Assembly (NCBI GenBank): GCA_013042925.1
Contig: JABDPH010000281.1
Span: 1-5,493 of the forward strand
DNA: 5,493 nt
Source of the DNA: Eudoraea sp.
GTDB taxonomy: Bacteria > Bacteroidota > Bacteroidia > Flavobacteriales > Flavobacteriaceae
Direction: 5' to 3'
How positions within the stretch are numbered: position 1 is the first letter of the stretch; every line of letters begins with the position of its first letter. The translations under genes and the position numbers were made by a program. Of this stretch, positions 1 through 5,199 are shown piece by piece. The notes below the pieces were generated by a model that was not told the origin of the DNA, ran no database searches, and saw only the letters and a program-made list of their open reading frames with translations.

Positions 1-382
1 GCCCATTGTCCAATATTCCTCACTGCTGCCTCCCGTAGGAGTCTGGTCCGTGTCTCAGTACCAGTGTGGGGGATCCCCCTCTCAGGGCCCCTACCTATCG
101 CTGCCATGGTGAGCCGTTACCTCACCATCTAACTAATAGGACGCATAGCCATCCTGTACCATCCGAAAACTTTAAACTACTAATGATGCCATCAATAGTT
201 ACTACGGGGTATTAATCCAAATTTCTCTGGGCTATCCCCCTGTACAGGGTAGGTTCTATACGCGTTACGCACCCGTGCGCCACTCGTCATCAAAGTGCAA
301 GCACCTTATGTTACCGTTCGACTTGCATGTGTTAGGCCTGCCGCTAGCGTTCATCCTGAGCCAGGATCAAACTCTTCATCGT
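1..382 (-). rRNA. rrs: 16S ribosomal RNA, 5' part (truncated by window edge)
   Basis: This is the 5' domain of the small-subunit rRNA, read on the minus strand. The universal 5' motif AGAGTTTGATCCTGGCTCAG is the complement of the bases around 355-374. The conserved site around E. coli 338-355 is the complement of 25-42. The window therefore starts near E. coli position 380, and about three quarters of the gene lies beyond the left edge. The mature 5' end is placed near 382 by aligning the bases before AGAGTTTG with the E. coli 5' end; the exact nucleotide is inferred. The helix sequences and the opening GATGAACGCTAGCGGCAGGC are those of Bacteroidota, most likely Flavobacteriaceae. The anti-Shine-Dalgarno end is not in the window. 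The identity is very secure. Confidence 0.98.
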
Positions 383-614
383 TGTATCGTAAAATACGTA
401 TATACGCCTAGATAAACTATGAAAACCCTATCCTAACCCTTGTTGTTATTCTTATTCCAAAATAATTTAATTCCTCTGTATATTATCCCTCTTATAAAAA
501 AGAAAAAATAAACAGAAAAACGCTGTCTGTCAATATGTCAATGAACTTCCAAAATTCAGCAAATCAAAAATTTACCGACCACTTAACCAAAACTACTGCC
601 CAGCTAAGCGGGTG
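383..614 (-). promoter_or_regulatory. rRNA operon leader (transcribed spacer upstream of 16S)
   Basis: This AT-rich stretch of about 230 bases has no credible open reading frame and separates the rRNA promoter from the mature 16S 5' end. It holds a boxA-like site at 536-546. Next to the 16S end are small inverted repeats: a perfect 10-bp palindrome CGTATATACG at 397-406 and CGTA-AAA-TACG at 388-398. In known rrn operons the leader carries antitermination signals and one half of the RNase III processing stem. The other half would lie downstream of 16S, outside the window, so processing cannot be shown here. Confidence 0.8.
536..546 (-). promoter_or_regulatory. boxA-like antitermination site of the rRNA leader
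   Basis: The minus strand reads GTTCATTGACATATTG over 531-546. Its core GTTCATTGACA resembles the E. coli rrn boxA TGCTCTTTAACA and the GTTCTTTGACA sequence commonly found at this place before Bacteroidota 16S genes. By analogy it would bind NusB and NusE to prevent early termination in the untranslated rRNA transcript. The position, about 155 bases before the 16S 5' end, fits. The TTGACA within it could be mistaken for a -35 box, but sigma factors of this phylum do not use that consensus. Confidence 0.65.
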
Positions 615-622
615 CAAATATA
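615..622 (-). promoter_or_regulatory. rRNA operon promoter, -7 element TATATTTG
   Basis: The minus strand reads TATATTTGCACCCGC, an exact match to the Bacteroidota housekeeping -7 consensus TAnnTTTG in the context usual for flavobacterial rRNA and tRNA promoters. The bases just upstream on the minus strand (623-670) are almost pure A and T, as expected for a strong UP-like region. I see no convincing -33 TTTG at the usual spacing of about 20 bases; the nearest TTG is at 652-654, which is too far. Transcription would start roughly 4-8 bases after the element and run left into the leader and 16S. Confidence 0.8.
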
Positions 623-772
623 GAGCACTTTTTTTAATTAAAAATAAATTTCAAGTATTTTTATGAAATAATTTTTGCCTCAATTTTTAATGTACTTATT
701 ACTAGCTTTTTGCTGTAAGAGTGAAAGCAAAAAAAGGCTTATAAAGTTACTTCATTTTAACGTTATCTGCAA
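623..772. other. AT-rich intergenic region between the DUF4294 gene and the rRNA promoter
   Basis: No gene is visible here. The part next to the rRNA promoter is an A/T tract. An imperfect inverted repeat lies at 704-739: AGCTTTTTGCT against AGC-A7-GGCT with an 11-base loop. It sits about 35-70 bases after the DUF4294 stop codon, but no T-run follows it on either strand, so it is at best a weak terminator. Without a terminator, transcription of the upstream gene could run into the rRNA promoter region, since both are on the minus strand. Confidence 0.5.
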
Positions 773-1459
773 CTATTTTTTTTTCTTTTCTCTATTAGCC
801 CATTTATTAGTTAATGAGGCATAATCATAATCCAATACAGATTCCTGTCGCACCAGCTGGCTGGCGGCAAAAGCTCTTTGCAAGATGTCTTCAATAAGGT
901 AGTCTTCATGTATACTTTCAGGGTGGAATTCTTCTTTTAAACTTATCTTAAACATTTTTGCTGTCGTATTGTACCAAAAAGCGCGCCACCCACTTCGTAA
1001 ATCTTTAACCAATTCATAGGTCGTATTTCCGGTTTGCCTGTAGATCAATTTAACCAAAATTTGTCCTTCTGTACGTGTCAACTTTTTTAATTCTTCAGAA
1101 AACTCTTCTTCAATATATTTTTGTATTTTTTTTGTATACTTTTTCCTTTTCCGCTTTCTTTTAATTTTCAATAAACTATCATTAAGTTCTTCCAACCTTT
1201 CCGAAGCCATTTTTGCATAGGGGTATACTTTAAAGGTCTTTCTTCGCAGAATATAATATTTTAGCTTATCCTGGTAAGATGCAAAATCCAATTTGCCAAA
1301 TATATATACCTCTTCAAGGGCAATTGATTGTTGAAAAATTGAATCACCCTCAATGATTATCATTTTTTCAGCAATAGAATCCAGAGGTTCCTCTTTAACC
1401 TGAGAAATACCAATGTAGCCCATAAGACCGATAAGAATAAAATGGAAATACTTTTTCAC
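773..1459 (-). CDS. DUF4294 family protein, predicted exported
   Basis: A 228-residue protein of unknown function, recognised as the DUF4294 family of Bacteroidota. Residues 1-20 look like a signal peptide: KK, then a hydrophobic stretch ending GISQ, with cleavage plausible before VKEE. This places the protein in the periplasm or at the cell surface. The conserved core begins near residue 68 (YYILRRKTFKVYPYAKMASE). It continues through a very basic segment at 98-111 (KIKRKRKRKKYTKK) and LTRTEGQILVKLIYRQTG (127-144), then SGWRAFWYNTTA (156-167) and LIEDILQRAF (188-197). No catalytic motif is recognisable. The start codon is GTG: four codons upstream is an in-frame TAG, itself directly preceded by ATG, so only GTG keeps an intact signal peptide. 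The tail is lysine-rich and the stop is TAG. It lies divergent to the M42 peptidase gene. Family assignment is fairly sure; function is unknown. Confidence 0.85.
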   Translation of the reverse strand: MKKYFHFILIGLMGYIGISQVKEEPLDSIAEKMIIIEGDSIFQQSIALEEVYIFGKLDFASYQDKLKYYILRRKTFKVYPYAKMASERLEELNDSLLKIKRKRKRKKYTKKIQKYIEEEFSEELKKLTRTEGQILVKLIYRQTGNTTYELVKDLRSGWRAFWYNTTAKMFKISLKEEFHPESIHEDYLIEDILQRAFAASQLVRQESVLDYDYASLTNKWANREKKKK

Positions 1460-1485
1460 ACAAATCTACATTTCAAATTTCTTGC

Positions 1486-1493
1486 CAAAATTA
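1486..1493 (-). promoter_or_regulatory. candidate -7 element TAATTTTG for the DUF4294 gene
   Basis: An exact match to TAnnTTTG on the minus strand, ending 26 bases before the GTG start. It would give a leader of roughly 20 bases. A second match, TAGATTTG at 1461-1468, touches the start codon and would give a leaderless message, so I prefer the upstream one. Neither has a clear -33 TTTG at standard spacing. In AT-rich DNA this short motif also occurs by chance. Confidence 0.4.
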
Positions 1494-1537
1494 ATGATAA
1501 ACATTGGACCTCATTACTAAATAAAAGTGAATATTGT

Positions 1538-1545
1538 TAAGTTTG
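1538..1545 (+). promoter_or_regulatory. candidate -7 element TAAGTTTG for the M42 peptidase and Nudix genes
   Basis: An exact match to the Bacteroidota -7 consensus TAnnTTTG, ending 18 bases before the ATG at 1564. Transcription would start near 1550, giving a leader of about a dozen bases. This argues against the TTG at 1534 as the translation start, because that codon would lie upstream of the transcript. No good -33 element is seen; the nearest TTG (1504-1506) is too distant. Confidence 0.5.
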
Positions 1546-1563
1546 TATCTAAATTATAAATAC

Positions 1564-2652
1564 ATGAGCCAAAAGAAGATTATCACCAAAAAATCATTGA
1601 CTTTTTTTGAAAAATACCTCAACAACGCCTCTCCTACGGGCTATGAATGGGAAGGTCAAAAATTGTGGATGAATTATGTGAAACCCTATGTAGATACTTT
1701 TATTACCGACACCTACGGGACTGCGGTTGGCGTGATTAATCCTGAAGCAGAATACAGAGTTGTTATTGAAGGACATTCCGATGAGATTTCCTGGTACGTG
1801 AACTACATTACGGATAACGGACTCCTGTATGTAATTCGCAACGGTGGCAGCGATCATCAAATAGCCCCTTCAAAATGGGTAAATATTCACACAAAAAACG
1901 GAATCGTAAAAGGTGTCTTTGGGTGGCCCGCTATACATACGCGCGACCGTGCGAAAGAAGAACCTCCTAAGTTAGATAACATCTTTATTGATGTAGGAGC
2001 CAAGGATAAAGAAGAGGTTGAGAAAATGGGTGTCCATGTGGGTTGTGTAATTACCTATCCCGATGAATTCCAGGTTTTAAATAAGAATAAGTACGTCTGC
2101 CGTGCAATAGATAATAGAGCTGGTGGATTCATGATAGCGGAAGTCGCCAGACTTTTACATGAGAATAAAAAGAAATTACCTTTTGGACTCTATATAACAA
2201 ATGCCGTACAGGAAGAAATTGGTCTTAGAGGCGCGGAAATGATTACACAAACGATACGCCCGAATGCAGCGATTATTACTGATGTATGTCATGATACAAC
2301 TACACCAATGATCGATAAGAAAAAGCAAGGCCATACTGAATTAGGATCCGGACCTGTAATATCCTATGCTCCGGCTGTTCAGAATAAACTTAGAGAACGA
2401 ATTATTGAAACGGCCGAAGCCAAAAATATACCATTTCAGCGCATGGCAGCTTCCAGGTCAACCGGAACTGATACAGATGCGTTTGCCTACAGTAATGGAG
2501 GAGTTGCCTCCGCTCTAATTTCTCTCCCCTTAAGATATATGCATACTACCGTAGAAACTGTGCATAGGGATGATATAGAAAATGTTATTCGATTAATTTA
2601 TGAAACTCTTTTAACCATTAAATCCGGGGAGACATTCAGTTATTTCGATTAG
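1564..2652 (+). CDS. M42 family metallopeptidase (glutamyl or deblocking aminopeptidase type)
   Basis: A 362-residue cytosolic di-zinc aminopeptidase of the M42 (TET or PepA-like) family; relatives assemble into large tetrahedral dodecamers that trim peptides released by other proteases. The metal-site residues expected for the family are visible in order: H71 and D73 in GHSDEI, the bridging D183 in AIDNRAGG, catalytic E217 and ligand E218 in QEEIGLRG, D240 in TDVCHD, and H327 in LRYMHTTVE. The GTDTDAF segment (301-307) matches the family's conserved GTDA region. The regulatory PDZ-like insert would lie between H71 and D183. Length is typical and there is no signal peptide. I chose ATG 1564 over the in-frame TTG at 1534 because the promoter-like element lies between them and MSQKK is a normal start. 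Exact substrate preference cannot be read from sequence. The Nudix gene follows 35 bases later on the same strand. Confidence 0.93.
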   Translation: MSQKKIITKKSLTFFEKYLNNASPTGYEWEGQKLWMNYVKPYVDTFITDTYGTAVGVINPEAEYRVVIEGHSDEISWYVNYITDNGLLYVIRNGGSDHQIAPSKWVNIHTKNGIVKGVFGWPAIHTRDRAKEEPPKLDNIFIDVGAKDKEEVEKMGVHVGCVITYPDEFQVLNKNKYVCRAIDNRAGGFMIAEVARLLHENKKKLPFGLYITNAVQEEIGLRGAEMITQTIRPNAAIITDVCHDTTTPMIDKKKQGHTELGSGPVISYAPAVQNKLRERIIETAEAKNIPFQRMAASRSTGTDTDAFAYSNGGVASALISLPLRYMHTTVETVHRDDIENVIRLIYETLLTIKSGETFSYFD

Positions 2653-2687
2653 CCTGGCTTATTTGATAAATTTTGATTGATCAGAAA

Positions 2688-3236
2688 ATGGATGAACTAG
2701 TAGACCGCCTGGATGAACAAGGGAACTATACCGGACAGACCACTTTAAAATCTGATGCACATCTGCATGGTATCTTTCACCCCACTGTACATATATGGTT
2801 TTTTACTAAAAGAGGGGAAGTTCTGATACAGCAAAGGGGGGAATTCAAAGATACGCACCCTCTGCTCTGGGATGTCTCCGTTGCAGGGCATATAGGTGCC
2901 GGTGAAGACATTTACAATGCGGCTATACGAGAGGTAAAGGAAGAAATAGGATTAACTATAGTAAAAGAAGATCTTATTAAGGTCGGGGTTTTCAAATCGA
3001 CCCAGCAACATAGAAAAAATCTTATTGACAATGAATATCACCACACATTTCTATGTGAATTAAAGGTTCCTTTCAGTACTCTAAAAAAACAGGATAGTGA
3101 GGTTGAAGCCTTGACTATGATACCTTTGATTACTTTTGCCGACGAAGTTTGGGGACTGGCCAATACTGCGAAATATGTTCCGCATAGCACGGAATATTAC
3201 AAGACAATTATAAAATCAGTTAAGGACCAACTTTAA
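2688..3236 (+). CDS. Nudix hydrolase (IPP-isomerase-like / YfcD-like subgroup)
   Basis: A 182-residue Nudix protein, which would cleave a nucleoside diphosphate linked to another moiety, X; the true substrate is unknown. The complete 23-residue Nudix box lies at residues 67-89, from GHIGAGE through REVKEEIG to L89, with every signature residue of Gx5Ex7REUXEEXGU present, so it should bind Mg2+ and be active. The N-terminus MDELVDRLDEQGNYTG and the strand HPTVHIWFF (about 31-39) are typical of Nudix proteins resembling isopentenyl-diphosphate isomerase. The isomerase's catalytic cysteine motif (TNTCCSHP-like) is absent, so this is not Idi. ATG 2688 is preferred to TTG 2673, which would add only MIDQK. 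It is probably cotranscribed with the M42 peptidase gene. Its last 21 bases overlap the 3' end of hisS on the other strand. Confidence 0.9.
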   Translation: MDELVDRLDEQGNYTGQTTLKSDAHLHGIFHPTVHIWFFTKRGEVLIQQRGEFKDTHPLLWDVSVAGHIGAGEDIYNAAIREVKEEIGLTIVKEDLIKVGVFKSTQQHRKNLIDNEYHHTFLCELKVPFSTLKKQDSEVEALTMIPLITFADEVWGLANTAKYVPHSTEYYKTIIKSVKDQL

Positions 3237-4607
3237 ATCCTTCAGAAATCCCTGTAAATCCGAAAATTCATAGGTAGTCTGATCTCCTTTGGACATGTCT
3301 TTAACTACAAAAGAGTTATCCGCCAATTCACGATCGCCAATAATTACAACAAAAGGTACATTCCTCTTATTTGCATACTTCATTTGCTTCTGCATCTTGG
3401 CAGCATCGGGATAGAGATCAGTCTTAACTCCTTCTTCTCGGAGTTTTGCAATTAATTTTAAGGAAGCCATAGCCTCCCGCTCCCCAAAATTCAAGAATAA
3501 CACGTCCAATGCCCTGCCGATGTTCTCAGGAAACAAGCCCAACTCCTCCATAACCAGATATATCCGATCCAAACCGAAGGAAATTCCAACACCACTCATA
3601 TCCTTAAGCCCAAATATCCCTGTAAGATCATCATAGCGACCTCCTCCACCTATGGATCCCATACTTATTTCTGAAGGTGGCGCTACTTCAAAAATTGCTC
3701 CTGTATAATAGTTTAATCCTCTTGCCAGTGTGACATCTATGCTTAATTGAGTAGAATTTAATTGCAATTCATCTAATGCGGATAAAATATAGGCAAGATC
3801 CTCAATCCCTTCACTTCCTTCTTCAGAGTCTTTCAAAAAAATCTTCAACTTTGCTAATTGCTCCGTATTTGTGCCGCTAAGTGAAAAGAGAGGTTCTGCT
3901 TTTTTGATTGCCTGAGAAGAAATCCCTTTATTCAGCATTTCATTCATTACCCCATCTTTCCCAATCTTATCCAGTTTATCGAGCGCTACAGTAAAGTCTA
4001 CCAGATGTTGTTTTTCACCAATTACCTCAGCAATGCCTGATAGTATTTTCCGATTATTCAGTTTTATTATAGCTTTATTCAAACCCAGATCTGTAAAAAC
4101 GGTATCGTACAATTGAATGAATTCTATTTCCTGAAGCAGAGATTTTGTTCCAACCACATCGGCATCGCACTGATAAAATTCCCGGAACCTGCCTTTCTGA
4201 GGGCGGTCTGCTCGCCATACCGGTTGAATTTGATACCTTTTAAATGGAAAATCTATTTCATTCTGATGCATTACCACATATCTCGCAAAGGGCACTGTAA
4301 GATCGTATCTCAATGCTTTATCGGCAATTTTAGGAGTAAGGGATTTTGAGTTTCTTGCGTTGTAAGTTGCATCATCTACCTTATTTATGAAATCACCTGA
4401 ATTCAAAATTTTGAAAATTAACCTATCACCCTCATCACCATACTTCCCGATAAGTGTATCCAGATTCTCAAATGATGGTGTTTCAATGGGCTGGAAACCA
4501 AAATTTTTGAAATGTTTTTGTATCGTTTGAATTATATAATTCCGTTTTTCGATCTCAGGAGGTGAAAAATCTCTGGTTCCTTTTGGTATGGATGGTTTTT
4601 GTGCCAT
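3216..4607 (-). CDS. hisS: Histidine--tRNA ligase (HisRS)
   Basis: A 463-residue class IIa aminoacyl-tRNA synthetase that charges tRNA-His with histidine, in the cytosol and normally as a homodimer. The N-terminus has the family's KGTRDFSP (9-16). Motif 1 is around GFQPIETPSFE (37-47). DLTVPFARYV (102-111) follows. Motif 2 spans about 124-150, including VWRADRPQKGRFREF. The two histidine-binding signatures are LARGLNYYTG (294-303) and GGGGRYDDL (320-328). Motif 3 is GVGISFGLDR (339-348). The C-terminal anticodon-binding domain runs from about 365 to the end. All key residues are present and the length fits the Bacteroidota form. The start is ATG at 4605-4607, about 18 bases after a perfect -7 element. 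Its stop codon (TGA, 3216-3218) lies inside the last codons of the convergent Nudix gene. Confidence 0.98.
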   Translation of the reverse strand: MAQKPSIPKGTRDFSPPEIEKRNYIIQTIQKHFKNFGFQPIETPSFENLDTLIGKYGDEGDRLIFKILNSGDFINKVDDATYNARNSKSLTPKIADKALRYDLTVPFARYVVMHQNEIDFPFKRYQIQPVWRADRPQKGRFREFYQCDADVVGTKSLLQEIEFIQLYDTVFTDLGLNKAIIKLNNRKILSGIAEVIGEKQHLVDFTVALDKLDKIGKDGVMNEMLNKGISSQAIKKAEPLFSLSGTNTEQLAKLKIFLKDSEEGSEGIEDLAYILSALDELQLNSTQLSIDVTLARGLNYYTGAIFEVAPPSEISMGSIGGGGRYDDLTGIFGLKDMSGVGISFGLDRIYLVMEELGLFPENIGRALDVLFLNFGEREAMASLKLIAKLREEGVKTDLYPDAAKMQKQMKYANKRNVPFVVIIGDRELADNSFVVKDMSKGDQTTYEFSDLQGFLKDLKLVLN

Positions 4608-4625
4608 AAATTATGCTAACTGCTG

Positions 4626-4633
4626 CAAATATA
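4626..4633 (-). promoter_or_regulatory. hisS promoter, -7 element TATATTTG
   Basis: The minus strand reads TATATTTGC, an exact match to TAnnTTTG and identical over nine bases to the rRNA promoter core at 614-622. It ends 18 bases before the hisS ATG, giving a leader of about a dozen bases. Just upstream at 4637-4648 is a small inverted repeat, GTTTG-N2-CAAAC, whose TTTG half sits only 10 bases from the -7 element, too close for a standard -33. The element allows hisS to be transcribed separately from the gene upstream. Confidence 0.6.
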
Positions 4634-4671
4634 ATTGTTTGTGCAAACCTGTCTAAGATGGATGATCATAA

Positions 4672-5142
4672 TTATCCAATTATATTATCAAACCAGCGGT
4701 ATAATTCTCCTTTTGTAATCACGGCACCTTCCTGAATAAGTTTAAATTTATCTAAATTCTTATCCCCGGTATAGGCTTTGGAAGCGTTTAGATATTCAAC
4801 AAAATCTGATTGCCAGTTCTTCTTAAACCAGTTAAAGCCAACAGAGGTATTTAAATCAATATCCGGGTTTAATACTTTGACTGATATCAGTTTCATTTCC
4901 TTATCAGTTAAATGAAACAGATGCATATGCTGTGCGGAAATATTCTCCAGGTACGCAACCTTACCCAGTACACCCTCCCAAACAAGATCACTAAATACAT
5001 CCAATTCCTCTTCAACAACATGAGGTTTAGTATTCTTTAGGATTTCCCACTCGTCTGCCGTAATAGACTGCGTTGCTAGAAAATTAATAAACTCATTGTG
5101 CAATTCTTCAAATTGCTGCTTCGTTAGCCTGGCATATTTCAT
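4672..5142 (-). CDS. Small conserved protein resembling DUF6495 family
   Basis: A 156-residue protein of unknown function that I recognise, with moderate confidence, as the DUF6495 family of Flavobacteriia. It opens MKYARLTKQQFEELHNEF and has ELDVFSDLVWEGVL at about 47-60. Further motifs are FHLTDKEMKLISVKV (about 77-91), a tryptophan-containing GFNWFKKNW, and a C-terminal KGELYRWFDNIIG. It has no signal peptide, no membrane segment and no recognisable catalytic motif, so a soluble cytoplasmic protein is likely. I chose ATG 5140-5142; an in-frame GTG at 5164-5166 would add eight residues, but it lies inside the terminator stem of the upstream gene and upstream of the promoter-like element. 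It ends 64 bases before hisS on the same strand, so partial cotranscription with hisS is possible. Function is unknown. Confidence 0.75.
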   Translation of the reverse strand: MKYARLTKQQFEELHNEFINFLATQSITADEWEILKNTKPHVVEEELDVFSDLVWEGVLGKVAYLENISAQHMHLFHLTDKEMKLISVKVLNPDIDLNTSVGFNWFKKNWQSDFVEYLNASKAYTGDKNLDKFKLIQEGAVITKGELYRWFDNIIG

Positions 5143-5146
5143 GCTG

Positions 5147-5154
5147 CAAAAATA
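5147..5154 (-). promoter_or_regulatory. candidate -7 element TATTTTTG for the DUF6495-like gene
   Basis: An exact TAnnTTTG match on the minus strand, in TATTTTTGCAGCATG. Its last base is four bases from the ATG, so a transcript starting at the usual distance would be leaderless or nearly so. It lies within the U-tract of the terminator at 5148-5181, so the match could be a by-product of that T-run. The shared TTTGCAGCA with the hisS promoter slightly favours a real promoter. Confidence 0.4.
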
Positions 5155-5181
5155 AAAAGGCCGCACAAAATGTGCAGCCTT
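5148..5181 (-). terminator. Rho-independent terminator of the TonB-dependent receptor gene
   Basis: On the minus strand an 11-bp stem, AAGGCTGCACA paired with TGTGCGGCCTT (one G-U pair), closes a 3-base loop and is followed by a T-rich tail TTTATTTTT. It starts 18 bases after the receptor's stop codon. The order of stem and T-run gives it the minus-strand direction. The opposite strand has a C-A mismatch in the stem and only a short T-run, so it should act weakly, if at all, on plus-strand transcription. Confidence 0.85.
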
Positions 5182-5199
5182 GTTTGAATTAAATGTTGA

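Noticed and set aside
535..546. TTGACA in the rRNA leader as a sigma-70 -35 box
   Set aside because: Bacteroidota primary sigma factors use TTTG and TAnnTTTG. The site matches the boxA-like leader sequence, and a better promoter lies upstream at 615-622.
704..739. Inverted repeat as a terminator of the DUF4294 gene
   Set aside because: The stem is imperfect and mostly A-T, the loop is 11 bases, and no T-run follows on the relevant strand. It is noted only in the intergenic entry.
1534..1563. TTG-initiated extension of the M42 peptidase (10 extra residues)
   Set aside because: The TTG precedes the best -7 element at 1538-1545, so it would not be on the transcript, and ATG 1564 gives a normal family N-terminus.
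1594..1860. Minus-strand open frame of 88 codons inside the M42 peptidase gene
   Set aside because: It lies wholly within a clear conserved gene on the other strand, and its translation resembles nothing known. It is a shadow frame.
2667..2675. Possible separate promoter for the Nudix gene (TAAATTTTG)
   Set aside because: It has one base too many to fit TAnnTTTG, and the 35-base gap after the M42 gene makes cotranscription simpler.
2688..3236. Isopentenyl-diphosphate isomerase (idi) assignment for the Nudix gene
   Set aside because: The catalytic cysteine motif of Idi is missing, while the Nudix hydrolase box is complete.
4113..4349. Plus-strand open frame of 78 codons inside hisS
   Set aside because: It is antisense to the motif 2 region of hisS, with no homology or start signals. 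It is a shadow frame.
4660..4677. Imperfect 18-bp palindrome over the stop codon of the DUF6495-like gene
   Set aside because: There is a mismatch and a wobble near the centre, and no T-tract follows. It is too weak to call a terminator or operator.
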